Notes: generated by a model from the letters alone, not told the origin. A stretch of DNA of 64,000 nt from an uncultured Chitinophagaceae bacterium (GCA_903895845.1 CAITVK010000096.1:1-64000), one strand, 5' to 3'; shown: positions 1 through 7,600, numbered from the stretch's first letter. A program made the numbers and translations.

Positions 1-210
1 CTTCCGACACGTGTAGATGGTGCGTTCCAAACTAAGAACCCTCTTCCGACACGTGTAGATGGTGTGTTCCAAACTAAGAACCCTCTTCCGACACGTGTAG
101 ATGGTGCGTTCCAAACCAAGAGCCCTGTTCCGACACGTGTAGATGGTGTGTTCCAAACTAAGAACCCTCTTCCGACACGTGTAGATGGTGCGTTCCAAAC
201 TAAGAACCCT
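1..210. repeat. 42-nt tandem array (two 21-nt half units), cut by the window edge
   Basis: Five 42-nt units follow each other without gaps, with a few substitutions. Each unit has two diverged 21-nt halves, one with GACACGTGTAGATGG and one with TTCCAAACTAAGAACCCT; both begin near TTCC, which suggests an old 21-nt dimer. The first half contains the 8-bp palindrome ACACGTGT. The array continues to the left of the window. The period is a multiple of three, so one frame stays open by itself (a 14-residue repeat), which is not evidence for a protein. Confidence 0.9.
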
Positions 211-517
211 GTCTGGTGGTTTTATTTACGCCTATTTACTCCCGTGTTTACACGGAGTTTTGCATTTTCTGTATTATTTATTGAATCTTTTACCTCATCT
301 TTGGAAACGGATAGGTGAATAGAGTTGCGTTGACGCAACTAGTAGGTGACCACAACTATTTTTTTTAATTGATTTAATAGTAATAGGTTAAGAGAAAATA
401 CGCTAGTTTGTGAGGTTTAAAAAATGAGCCTATTAGAGAGCTAGCAGAAATTTTATAACATTTCAAGATTCTAGAACATTCTAAAATAATTTTTTGTACA
501 AGGTAAATATTAAAAAC
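211..517. other. Non-coding stretch with a small perfect hairpin
   Basis: No convincing gene is seen. An 8-bp perfect inverted repeat (AGTTGCGT, two bases, ACGCAACT) lies at 323-340. It is not followed directly by a T tract, so it is not a clear terminator. The rest is AT-rich sequence leading to the damaged gene at 518. Confidence 0.5.
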
Positions 518-909
518 ATGAAAGAACAAGAAACTGAAACTACACAAGGTCTAATATCTGATTCAGATAAGGAGGTCAGACCTATTGTATAAAAAAAATG
601 GTTGACCTCATTGATAAACTATATTATAATTTCAGCATTTACTAACTTTATTTTTTTGGGTACACAGGAAAATCCCAAGTTATTACACATATCGGAGGCG
701 GGGTTGTTTCAAAAATAGAACTTGTCAAAACCTTGTTTATATGTTTTTTTATTTTCGTTCCAATTATAGGATTTATTTTAGGCACAATTACTACATACTT
801 ACCTTTTAAAAATGCTACCTATTCAGAAAAATATTTACCAATTTCTTTACTTACTATTTTAGCTATTGAAGTAATAATGATGCTAATTAGAATTGCAGTT
901 TTGGTTTAA
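518..909 (+). pseudogene. Broken small membrane-protein gene
   Basis: An ATG at 518 opens a frame that stops after 24 codons (TAA at 590-592, beside an A8 run). The same frame then continues to a TAG at 716, including a hydrophobic stretch (residues near NYIIISAFTNFIFLG). From about 694 another frame is open to TAA 907-909 and encodes two hydrophobic segments separated by a short polar loop (FICFFIFVPIIGFILGT and ISLLTILAIEVIMMLI). The pattern fits one membrane protein of about 130 residues with a nonsense mutation and a frameshift; sequencing error at the A8 run cannot be excluded. The family is not recognised. Its stop codon abuts the attC-like element at 910, as with the other two genes that carry this element. 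Confidence 0.55.
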
Positions 910-1039
910 CTGCTACCAACAAAAGTATTTAGGAAAGGGGCTTGCGAAAGTAATTAAGAGATAATACTTTCTTTTAGAAGTTGTTTGGAAAGGAACATTC
1001 TTTTCAAGCACCTTCCCGAACACTTATTCGTTGGTGGCA
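910..1039 (+). repeat. attC-like imperfect palindrome, copy A
   Basis: Arms at about 911-944 (starting TGCTACCAACAAAAGT) and 1005-1039 (ending TTCGTTGGTGGCA) are imperfect reverse complements, roughly 26 of 35 positions matching, with outer ACCAAC/GTTGGT. A smaller hairpin, AAAGTA (947-952) with TACTTT (965-970), sits inside. It begins immediately after the stop codon at 909. Related elements follow genes at 1755 and 19287. Size (~130 nt), position and AAC/GTT ends resemble integron attC sites, but the strict GTTRRRY core is not matched, so the name is an inference. Confidence 0.6.
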
Positions 1040-1061
1040 ATGCTTTTACACATCCTGCCAA

Positions 1062-1093
1062 TTTGAAAGCAATAGAGAAAACCTTTAAATTTG
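1062..1093 (+). promoter_or_regulatory. Bacteroidota-type promoter for the two-gene cassette
   Basis: TTTG at 1062-1065 and TAAATTTG at 1086-1093 are separated by 20 nt, matching the Bacteroidota -33/-7 consensus (TTTG, ~19-21 nt, TAnnTTTG). The ATG of the first cassette gene is 18 nt downstream. It lies after the attC-like copy A, so the cassette would carry its own promoter. Confidence 0.65.
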
Positions 1094-1111
1094 CGTCAAT
1101 AAAAAAGAGAA

Positions 1112-1369
1112 ATGGGACAAATAATAAATATTGATGAAATAAAAGCGCTGTATCCAGACGAATGGGTATTGCTTGGCAATCCAATTATGGACGACAGCAA
1201 ACTTGATGTGCTTTCAGGCATCCCATTGTTTCACAGTAAAGACAAAAAGGAAGTTTGTTACTTGGGTAGGGATAAAACCTCAAACTTTGAGAAAATAACT
1301 TTAATATATACGGGTGCTTTCAAATCAACAAGGAAAATAACAGGCATTTTTAATCGCATTACAAAATGA
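1112..1369 (+). CDS. Small unknown protein, partner of the retropepsin-like protease
   Basis: This 85-residue protein has no signal peptide or membrane segment and is probably cytoplasmic. I do not recognise a named family. The start is an ATG 18 nt after a good promoter. The stop codon overlaps the start of the next gene (ATGA at 1366-1369), so the two are translationally coupled and probably act together. The pair sits between two copies of an attC-like element, the usual place for integron-cassette cargo. Function is unknown; an accessory or inhibitor role for the protease is only an inference from the coupling. Confidence 0.75.
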   Translation: MGQIINIDEIKALYPDEWVLLGNPIMDDSKLDVLSGIPLFHSKDKKEVCYLGRDKTSNFEKITLIYTGAFKSTRKITGIFNRITK

Positions 1370-1755
1370 CCTATAAATTTAGACGAGAATCCGAAAGCGG
1401 GCTAATACTTGTAAATATTGAAATTGACGACAGGTATGAACTGAAAATGATTTTAGATACAGGAGCAACAAATATTACTATCGACAGTAATGCCTTGTAT
1501 CTTTTAGGATATGACCTTAAAGACAACATTGGGACAGTTGAAATTGAGACTGCAAACGGAATTATTGAGACAGAAATTTTTGAGGTTAATGTATTTTCTT
1601 CTCTCGGTTTGACAAAAGAGAAATTTCAGGTTCAGGTTTATGACTTCTTAGCTCACGGTATCTATTCAGATTATAATGGACTACTTGGAATTGACTTTCT
1701 TGAAGGAATCAAATTCTGTATTGATACAAGGGAAAATACAATTTCAATTTCCTGA
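1366..1755 (+). CDS. Retropepsin-like (clan AA) aspartic protease family protein
   Basis: The 129-residue protein has the clan AA active-site motif LDTGAT (catalytic Asp near residue 31) inside a beta-rich context, and a later GLLGIDFLEG segment typical of the second conserved region of this fold. Members work as homodimers, each giving one Asp. There is no signal peptide, so it should act in the cytoplasm, unlike most secreted bacterial aspartic peptidases. It overlaps the upstream 85-residue gene by 4 nt and shares its promoter. An attC-like element (copy B) starts about 8 nt after the stop. Substrate and role are unknown. Confidence 0.8.
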   Translation: MTYKFRRESESGLILVNIEIDDRYELKMILDTGATNITIDSNALYLLGYDLKDNIGTVEIETANGIIETEIFEVNVFSSLGLTKEKFQVQVYDFLAHGIYSDYNGLLGIDFLEGIKFCIDTRENTISIS

Positions 1756-1763
1756 CTTTAGCA

Positions 1764-1892
1764 CTGCCCACCAACAAAAGTGTTTAGTAAATATAAAGGA
1801 CGGAAGTAATTCAGCAATTATGCTTTATTTAAGCACTAGCTGAGCAGAACATTCCTTTCAAGCACCTTCCCAAACACCTGTTCTTTAGATGC
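1764..1892 (+). repeat. attC-like imperfect palindrome, copy B
   Basis: Begins about 8 nt after the protease stop codon. It shares CCAACAAAAGTGTTTAG, GAAGTAATTCAGCAAT and CAAGCACCTTCCC with copies A and/or C. The arms around GTGTTTAGTAA (1780-1790) and the 3' part (about 1853-1892) are imperfect reverse complements. An internal TCAGC/GCTGA pair (1811-1815, 1839-1843) adds a nested hairpin. Its length is like copy A. Its right end diverges from GTTGG. Confidence 0.55.
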
Positions 1893-2044
1893 TGTTTTTT
1901 GCACAACACCTTCTGCCAAAAAATGGTTCCTCTTTATTTACAAAACAAAAATCAGATAGATTCTCCCAGTACCTTATGTGTAAACGCTTTGTTTAATTTT
2001 TGTGCTTGAAGGAGGTTTGGTAAACGAAAGGTTTTCATTTCCCC

Positions 2045-2052
2045 TATCTTCG
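2045..2052 (+). promoter_or_regulatory. Candidate -7 element of the nusB operon
   Basis: TATCTTCG lies 28 nt before the nusB ATG and fits the Bacteroidota -7 element TAnnTTtG with one change. A TTG sits upstream, but at a longer than usual spacing (~25 nt). The same word occurs at 61751-61758, ~22 nt before another start codon. Confidence 0.4.
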
Positions 2053-2080
2053 CCGCCGTAGACATAAAGCTCTTTATTGA

Positions 2081-3010
2081 ATGATAAGCAGAAGGAACAT
2101 TAGGGTAAAAGTAATGCAACTGTTGTATATGATGGATGCCTCCAACGGAGAAACTGCCATCAAGACACCTGTTGTAGAGTTGCAAAAAAGTTTTGATAGT
2201 ACAAGAGATTTATTCGTTTACTTACTTTACTTTCTAACAGAAGTTGCAAAGTATGCCGAGACTGATTCAGTCAAAAAATCTAGTAAACACTTGCCCACAG
2301 AGGCAGACTTAAATGTAAATACAAAGCTTTCGGGCAATCATGTTCTTTGGCAGCTATTGGAAGACGCCTCTTTTGTGAAAGCATTGGAGCGACTGAAACC
2401 AAAGCGTTTTGTAAATGAAGACTTGTTGAAACGTGCTTATAACAAGCTTCTGGAAAGTTCGGAATATCAGTTATACATCTTGGAAAAGAGCCGTGATAAA
2501 AACACTGAAAAGAATATTATCAGGTTCATATTCACGGATATCTTGTTGCCTGATGAAGTTTTTACCTCTCACCTGGAGGAACACTTTAATAACTGGGACG
2601 ATGACTGCGAAATGTTGGATCAACTGGTTAATAATTATATCTCTAAACCTGTTGCGTATAACTTTCAGGAAGTGATTTCACCAGACAAATGGGAATTTGC
2701 AAAATCACTTCTCATCACCACCTACAATAAGCGCGAATACCTGCTGGATACCATCAAGCCTAAACTGCAAAACTGGGATTCGGAAAGGATTGCATCTATC
2801 GATCTGGTGTTGATGAAGATGGGGATTGCGGAGTTTTTATATTTTGATACTATCCCAACCAAAGTAACCATCAATGAATATATTGATATTGCGAAGGAAT
2901 ATAGTACCGAGCAGAGCGGACACTTTGTAAACGGCATTCTGGATAGTATTCATAAAGAACTGTTGGCAGCTGGAAAGCTCAACAAAATAGATTTTAAACA
3001 AGCGAGATAA
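2081..3010 (+). CDS. nusB: Transcription antitermination factor NusB
   Basis: NusB binds boxA RNA with S10 (NusE) and supports rRNA antitermination. The N-terminus (SRRNIRVKVMQLLYMMD) matches the NusB family and the conserved all-alpha core is at about residues 185-300 (WDSERIASIDLVLMKMGIAE, then EYIDIAKEYS and a final NGILD). At 309 residues it is about twice the E. coli length, with a long insertion before the core; this long form is normal for Bacteroidota. It is the first gene of a run with the DUF1573 lipoprotein and yajC (gaps 36 and 29 nt), ending in a terminator at 3916. Start chosen at the ATG preceded by the -7 candidate. Confidence 0.93.
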   Translation: MISRRNIRVKVMQLLYMMDASNGETAIKTPVVELQKSFDSTRDLFVYLLYFLTEVAKYAETDSVKKSSKHLPTEADLNVNTKLSGNHVLWQLLEDASFVKALERLKPKRFVNEDLLKRAYNKLLESSEYQLYILEKSRDKNTEKNIIRFIFTDILLPDEVFTSHLEEHFNNWDDDCEMLDQLVNNYISKPVAYNFQEVISPDKWEFAKSLLITTYNKREYLLDTIKPKLQNWDSERIASIDLVLMKMGIAEFLYFDTIPTKVTINEYIDIAKEYSTEQSGHFVNGILDSIHKELLAAGKLNKIDFKQAR

Positions 3011-3046
3011 AATTCAGGTTATTAATTGTATTAAACACATAAAACA

Positions 3047-3520
3047 ATGAAAACACTATTATCTATCTTATCATTATCGGTCTTATTGCTGGCATTGTCT
3101 TCTTGTAAGGATAGTGCAAACGAAGTTTTACAAAAGAAAGCAGAGTCCGACACGGCTAATTACACAACGGTGCAATGGCTTGATACGTTGGTGAGCATTG
3201 GAACCATCAACATGGGCGAGAAGGCGCAAGTGAAGTTCAGATGCAAGAACACAGGTACTAAACCACTGATTATTACCAATGCAAGACCAGGTTGTGGTTG
3301 CACAGTGGCAGATTTTACCAAAGAACCTATTGCACCGGGTGGCGAAGGATGGGTGACTGGTGCATTTGACAGCAAGAAAATACATGGCGGTGGAGATATT
3401 CATAAAACAATCATCGTGTCTACCAACACCAGTAATGGAACAGAGAAATTTCTTGTGTTCACAGGGTTTGTAAATGGCGCACCGGGCGATAAGATAGTGT
3501 TGCCGAAAGAGAAAAAGTAA
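3047..3520 (+). CDS. DUF1573 domain lipoprotein
   Basis: A 157-residue lipoprotein: signal peptide to a lipobox (LALSSC, Cys ~20), then one DUF1573 immunoglobulin-like domain (about 45-150) with the family signature ITNARPGCGCTVADF and a PGGEGWVTGAFDS strand pair. DUF1573 proteins are abundant in Bacteroidota and placed at the cell surface or periplasm; their biochemical role is not known. The position between nusB and yajC is a conserved neighbourhood in the phylum and marks it as a core gene rather than accessory. Confidence 0.9.
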   Translation: MKTLLSILSLSVLLLALSSCKDSANEVLQKKAESDTANYTTVQWLDTLVSIGTINMGEKAQVKFRCKNTGTKPLIITNARPGCGCTVADFTKEPIAPGGEGWVTGAFDSKKIHGGGDIHKTIIVSTNTSNGTEKFLVFTGFVNGAPGDKIVLPKEKK

Positions 3521-3549
3521 ATTAATAATTAAACAATAAAACAAAAAAG

Positions 3550-3894
3550 ATGACACTTTTAAATGTAATGTTAATGGCAGGTGGAGATCCTAAACAAGGA
3601 GGCTCAATTCAGTTGGTGTTGATGGGAGGAATTATACTGGTATTCTGGTTCTTTATGATCAGACCACAGGCTCAAAAAGCAAAAGAACAAAAGAAGTTTA
3701 TAGATGAGTTGCAAAAGGGAGCAAAGATTGTTACCAATGCTGGCATACATGCAACTATCTACAAGATAAATGAAGATGGGACTTTGCAAATTGAAGTAAA
3801 TCCAGGTAGTTACTTGAAGATTGAAAAGAGTGCCATCAGTATGGATATGACAGTTGCAATAAACAAACCGGCTACAGTGACTGTTGCTAAATAA
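3550..3894 (+). CDS. yajC: Preprotein translocase accessory subunit YajC
   Basis: YajC is the small inner-membrane protein that associates with SecDF at the Sec translocon. The 114-residue protein has one transmembrane helix (about 22-38, LVLMGGIILVFWFFMIRP) directly followed by the diagnostic RPQAQKAKEQKKF and a small cytoplasmic beta domain with GAKIVTNAGIHATI. It is the last gene of the nusB operon, with a strong terminator 22 nt after its stop. Confidence 0.95.
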   Translation: MTLLNVMLMAGGDPKQGGSIQLVLMGGIILVFWFFMIRPQAQKAKEQKKFIDELQKGAKIVTNAGIHATIYKINEDGTLQIEVNPGSYLKIEKSAISMDMTVAINKPATVTVAK

Positions 3895-3915
3895 GATTTG
3901 GTGTAAGACCATCGG

Positions 3916-3950
3916 AAATCCCAAATTGCATGATGTAATTTGGGATTTTT
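3916..3950 (+). terminator. Rho-independent terminator after yajC
   Basis: Perfect 12-bp stem AAATCCCAAATT (3916-3927) with AATTTGGGATTT (3937-3948), 9-nt loop, running into a T-rich tail. It separates the nusB-yajC operon from coaE. Confidence 0.85.
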
Positions 3951-4005
3951 GTTTGAATGAAGATAAGTTGGACTTTTGTTGAGCTTGTAACAGTAATCTA
4001 TTAGT

Positions 4006-4602
4006 ATGATAAAAGTAGGACTCACAGGTGGGATAGGTAGCGGCAAGAGTACCGTGGCACAGGTATTTAAAACGCTTGGCATACCTGTGTTTGATGCTGA
4101 CATTGTTGCCAAAAGAATTATGGAGGAAGACAAAGTGCTTGTAGCTTCAATTAAAAAAGCATTTGGCGAGGAGTCTTATATTGGAGATAAACTGAACAGG
4201 AAATACATAGCTGATATTGTTTTTAAAGATAAGTATCAACTTGAGCTACTGAATAATCTAACACATCCCGCCACCATCAAAGCTGCAGAAGAGTGGATGG
4301 CAACACAAACAAGCCCTTATTGCATTAAAGAAGCCGCTCTCCTGTTTGAAGCGGGTACAGCAGGCAATCTGGATATTATCATTGGTGTACAAGCCCCCGA
4401 TGCTTTACGCATCAAAAGAGTGATGCACCGCGATGATATTTCCCGTCAGGAGGTACTGAACAGAATGGGAAAGCAAATAGAACAAGACATTAAAATGAGA
4501 CTCTGCGATTATGTGATTATCAATGATGAACAACGGCTCTTGATACCGCAAGTGTTGGAATTGCACAACAAATTCACCTCGGATACAACTCATAACTTAT
4601 AA
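4006..4602 (+). CDS. coaE: Dephospho-CoA kinase
   Basis: CoaE phosphorylates the 3'-hydroxyl of dephospho-CoA, the last step of CoA synthesis, in the cytoplasm. The 198-residue length is typical. The P-loop GLTGGIGSGKST is at residues 6-17, followed by the conserved GIPVFDAD (DxD) motif, the THP segment (LTHPATIKAAEEW), and the lid-region arginines in RVMHRDDISRQEVLNRM. The last codons (TTHNL, stop) are formed from a 7-nt repeat array that continues into the intergenic gap, so the natural C-terminus has probably been altered by the repeat. Confidence 0.95.
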   Translation: MIKVGLTGGIGSGKSTVAQVFKTLGIPVFDADIVAKRIMEEDKVLVASIKKAFGEESYIGDKLNRKYIADIVFKDKYQLELLNNLTHPATIKAAEEWMATQTSPYCIKEAALLFEAGTAGNLDIIIGVQAPDALRIKRVMHRDDISRQEVLNRMGKQIEQDIKMRLCDYVIINDEQRLLIPQVLELHNKFTSDTTHNL

Positions 4603-4619
4603 TTCATAACTCATAACTT
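4588..4619 (+). repeat. 7-nt phased repeat at the coaE 3' end
   Basis: CTCATAA, CTTATAA, TTCATAA, CTCATAA, CTT follow one another in exact 7-nt register. The run starts inside the last coaE codons, supplies its TAA stop, and fills the 21-nt gap to the next gene. Confidence 0.8.
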
Positions 4620-4623
4620 CCTT

Positions 4624-5973
4624 TTGAAGCATTCTTTTAAAATAACACTTAGCATTGCCATCCCCCTCATCTTAGGCAACCTCACACAGGTAGCTTATGG
4701 CTTGATAGATACCGCAATGATTGGTTCTTTGGGCTACAAACAGTTGGCTGCCGCATCGCTTGTAGTGAATGTAATTGCCATACCACTGGTAGTAGGCATT
4801 GGATTGATTATGTCGGTAACTCCTCTGGTGGCAATTGCCAATGGACAAAACAATCATCAAAAAGCTTCGCATATTTTGTTCAATGGCTGGATGCTTAGCA
4901 TCGTATCCGGAATTGCACTGGCAGTAATTGTACACCTTGTCTCGGTATTTCTTCCTCAGATGGGACAAGACCCGGAGGTTGCCGCATTAGCCAAGAACTA
5001 TATGATTATCATGGGATATTCGCTCATCCCGATGATGATATTCTCTGCATGTAAAAACTTCTCCGATGGTTTGCAATATACCCAAACAGCCATGACGTTG
5101 TCTTTGCTCTCCTTGCCACTAAATGCGTTTTTGTGTTGGCTATTCATCTACGGACATTGTGGTTTACCAGCGATGGGCATCAGTGGTGCAGGACTTGCTA
5201 CGCTCATTTCCCGTTTGCTTCTGGCAATCGCAATGATTGTAGTGGTGACAAAGCACAAAGTATTTGAGCCATTTATCAGCCACAGAAAGGAGGCCTGGCA
5301 ACTACGTTCTGCTACTATCAAAGAGATGTTGGGTATTGGCATCCCTAGTAGTTTGCAATATAGTATGGAGTCGGGGGCATTCTCCGTTTCTGGAATAATG
5401 GTAGGATGGCTGGGGGCTGTTCCACAAGCGGCACATCAGATAGCCCTCAACTGTGCCTCTACTACTTTTATGGTCGCACTAGGATTTTCTATGGCTGGCT
5501 CCATCCGCATAAGTGATGCCTATGGTAAAGGGGAACTCAATCAACTGAAACTTGTGGGAAGGTCTACTGCACTTACAGGGTTGGTGTATGGTATATTGGC
5601 CGCCCTTTTTATGGTATTATTGGGAGATTATCTGCCTTATGTATTTACTCGCGATACAGTTGTAATCCCTACTGCCAAAATGTTGCTGGTATTTGCAGCC
5701 ATATTTCAGGTTTCCGATGCTACACAAGCAATTGGGGTAGGGCTTTGCCGTGGTGTAAAGGATGTGGTCAGACCAACCATTTACGTGGCAATTGCCTATT
5801 GGGGCATTGGTATTCCTGTAGGGTATCTGCTTGCCTTTCCAATGCACTTAGGCGTTACAGGCATCTGGACGGGCTTTGTAACAGGATTAACTTTCTCCGC
5901 TGTATTATTGAATTATCGGTTCTTTAAGACCTTAAAGAAATTGTCTTTTAATAAAGTGAGTAGCGAATTGTAA
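4624..5973 (+). CDS. MATE family multidrug/organic cation efflux transporter
   Basis: A 449-residue inner-membrane protein with about 12 hydrophobic helices and the MATE pattern: helix 1 SIAIPLILGNLTQVAYGLID followed by TAMIGSLG, and a second half beginning MLGIGIPSSLQYSMESG. MATE exporters use H+ or Na+ gradients to expel cationic drugs and metabolites. The start is a TTG at 4624; no in-frame ATG occurs before helix 1, and the TTG gives the usual short cytoplasmic leader. It lies 21 nt after coaE and may be cotranscribed. Substrate cannot be told from sequence. Confidence 0.9.
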   Translation: MKHSFKITLSIAIPLILGNLTQVAYGLIDTAMIGSLGYKQLAAASLVVNVIAIPLVVGIGLIMSVTPLVAIANGQNNHQKASHILFNGWMLSIVSGIALAVIVHLVSVFLPQMGQDPEVAALAKNYMIIMGYSLIPMMIFSACKNFSDGLQYTQTAMTLSLLSLPLNAFLCWLFIYGHCGLPAMGISGAGLATLISRLLLAIAMIVVVTKHKVFEPFISHRKEAWQLRSATIKEMLGIGIPSSLQYSMESGAFSVSGIMVGWLGAVPQAAHQIALNCASTTFMVALGFSMAGSIRISDAYGKGELNQLKLVGRSTALTGLVYGILAALFMVLLGDYLPYVFTRDTVVIPTAKMLLVFAAIFQVSDATQAIGVGLCRGVKDVVRPTIYVAIAYWGIGIPVGYLLAFPMHLGVTGIWTGFVTGLTFSAVLLNYRFFKTLKKLSFNKVSSEL

Positions 5974-6003
5974 TTCACTACTCACTACTCCCCCACTCAC
6001 TTC
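5972..6003. repeat. 7-nt phased repeat between convergent genes
   Basis: The 30-nt gap between two convergent stop codons reads TTCACTA, CTCACTA, CTCCCCC, ACTCACT: the same 7-nt periodicity as the coaE-end array with a different word. Confidence 0.6.
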
Positions 6004-6915
6004 CTAGAACGAATAAGACAAATGTGCCATTGCTTTCATCTTGAGTTCTGTCTGTCCTTCTGCAAAGTCCTGATTGGCTGGTAACTGTACATTTACCCCA
6101 AATCCTATTGCTTTATAACTTAATTCTACACCTGCAATCGCTGTCACCAAATGGCTGCCAGTAAATTGCACCTTTTCTCCTTGCAACTTGTTAGAACCCG
6201 TATGTTCATAACCTAACCCAACATTGGGTGAAATAGCATAATGATGACTTCCTAAGTGGTAAAATGCCAATAAGTTACTGGAGAACTTGTTACCATATTG
6301 ATACTTGTCATTGTTTTCTGTATTCATCTTATAGTTGGCAGATACATTCACGCCAAACCTGCCATACTGTAAGTTGTATTGCCCATTCAAGATAAAATCT
6401 GTACTACCGGTACCCAATTGCGCATTGATATCCGACAGCGTCGTAGAACTGTCAGCAAGATCTACCTTAAAAGTACCAGTGGGTATCTTCAACCCTCCAC
6501 CAATCCAGAGTTGTTGTTTGATGGCTTTGTTATTATTAAGCGGAGTGATGCTTTGCCAGATATTGTATTGTGCCATCACCGAAATATCCCCCAAGCCATT
6601 GGTGTTGGTGATGCCATCATCATCTATTTGTTTGTTGATATAATAAGGTACAAATGCCATCACGCGCAACTTCCTGTTAATGTTGTAACCACCCCAAAGC
6701 TCAATGGAGTTGTAGTAATTGTTGCTATGTTGGGTAATATCACTGGCCAACTGCGTATGATAATCGGAATAGTTATACCTGAATCCAAAGAACTTACTCT
6801 TAAAGTCGGGCATCAGTCCCATGTAGAGATTGCCACCGCCACAACCACAGATAGGGCAGGCAAAACTGTTAACGGTTATTACTAATGCAAGTATTGCTAT
6901 AATTATTTTTTTCAT
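6004..6915 (-). CDS. Outer-membrane beta-barrel protein with N-terminal CPICGCGGG motif
   Basis: A 303-residue exported protein: signal peptide (cut near residue 19), then CPICGCGGGN at the mature N-terminus, then alternating hydrophobic strands with periodic aromatic residues ending in LSYSF, as expected for an outer-membrane barrel. It resembles the transporter-like proteins of the MetA-pathway/phenol-degradation family often annotated simply as transporter. The four-cysteine motif at the very start of the mature protein suggests metal binding, and the cysteine-rich neighbour at 7201 on the same strand points the same way (copper or another soft metal), but this is inference. Confidence 0.75.
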   Translation of the reverse strand: MKKIIIAILALVITVNSFACPICGCGGGNLYMGLMPDFKSKFFGFRYNYSDYHTQLASDITQHSNNYYNSIELWGGYNINRKLRVMAFVPYYINKQIDDDGITNTNGLGDISVMAQYNIWQSITPLNNNKAIKQQLWIGGGLKIPTGTFKVDLADSSTTLSDINAQLGTGSTDFILNGQYNLQYGRFGVNVSANYKMNTENNDKYQYGNKFSSNLLAFYHLGSHHYAISPNVGLGYEHTGSNKLQGEKVQFTGSHLVTAIAGVELSYKAIGFGVNVQLPANQDFAEGQTELKMKAMAHLSYSF

Positions 6916-6980
6916 TGATAGATTAATTTATTTGTGTTAAGAATGATGATTATCCTTTGTTTTCTAATGTTTACCCTGTT

Positions 6981-7182
6981 GGTGTCATTGAAGGTCAATT
7001 CATGCGCATTGAACACCGACTCTATGCCAATGAAAGCCAATTCAATTCAATCGTAATGAACGCCAACTCGGTCGCATTGAACACCAATCCGATGCCAATG
7101 AACGTCAATGCGGTCGTAATGAAGGCCAATTCACTCGCAATGATTACCAACGAGATTCCAATGAACCCCCATCCGATACTTT
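6981..7182. repeat. 21-nt phased degenerate array
   Basis: The core word (A/T)(A/T)TGAA recurs at 6987, 7008, 7029, 7055, 7076, 7097, 7118, 7139 and 7160 (one degenerate), every step 21 nt except one of 26. Units look like GTCGCATTGAACACCAATCC, with short CATTG/CAATG symmetry. Sequence identity between units is low, so the phase is better conserved than the bases. Confidence 0.8.
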
Positions 7183-7200
7183 GAACCTTTTGAAGCAGAA

Positions 7201-7575
7201 TCAGGAAATCACATCCGGAGGATGATAAGTAGAAGTATTGTACTGTTGAAGATGGAAGTGTTGGATATTGGCTAGTAATAATAAATCAATCGTAGTGATA
7301 GTTCTATTGAAGGATAAGGAACTAAATGTATCATTAAACACCTCTACCTTATATTTAATAGGCGCCTTAGCCTCAGTACTGTTATCTGCATCCTTTTGAA
7401 GTTGTTTGCCCAAATAACATTTACCCTGACAGCAACTATGAACCTTCTTTCTATTGATACATAAGTTCTTGGCAATATAAGTTTGGTTGCACTTAAACGC
7501 AATAATAACAGCCCACTGCTGAAAGCAGAAAACCATCATTAATGTGATTAATAGTAACGACCGAACAAACTTCAT
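7201..7575 (-). CDS. Cysteine-rich small exported protein, probable metal-homeostasis factor
   Basis: The 124-residue protein has an N-terminal hydrophobic segment (residues 5-27) followed by CNQTYIAKNLCINRK and HSCCQGKCYLGKQLQK. The INRK...C-GKCYL pattern belongs to a Bacteroidota family of small membrane-anchored proteins that I recall next to copper-handling genes; the family has no firm function. The C-terminal part holds HFHLQQYNTSTYHPPD, also possible metal ligands. The barrel protein with a CPICGC motif lies downstream on the same strand, with only a 21-nt phased array between them, so the two may form one unit. Confidence 0.7.
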   Translation of the reverse strand: MKFVRSLLLITLMMVFCFQQWAVIIAFKCNQTYIAKNLCINRKKVHSCCQGKCYLGKQLQKDADNSTEAKAPIKYKVEVFNDTFSSLSFNRTITTIDLLLLANIQHFHLQQYNTSTYHPPDVIS

Positions 7576-7580
7576 AGTGG

Positions 7581-7588
7581 CAAAAATA
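7581..7588 (-). promoter_or_regulatory. Candidate -7 element just before the cysteine-rich gene
   Basis: TATTTTTG on the minus strand matches TAnnTTTG and ends only 5 nt before the ATG at 7575. If used, transcription would begin at or next to the start codon, giving a leaderless or nearly leaderless mRNA. No clear -33 TTTG is seen at the expected distance. Confidence 0.35.
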
Positions 7589-7600
7589 GGAGAATTGTTT

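Noticed and set aside
64-318. Open frame with a 14-residue repeat
   Set aside because: It is open because the array period (42 nt) is a multiple of three. There is no ribosome-binding site, and the frame ends soon after the array.
6957-7184. 75-residue plus-strand frame
   Set aside because: Heptad pattern follows from the 21-nt array; units drift and one step of 26 nt breaks the frame register of the repeat.
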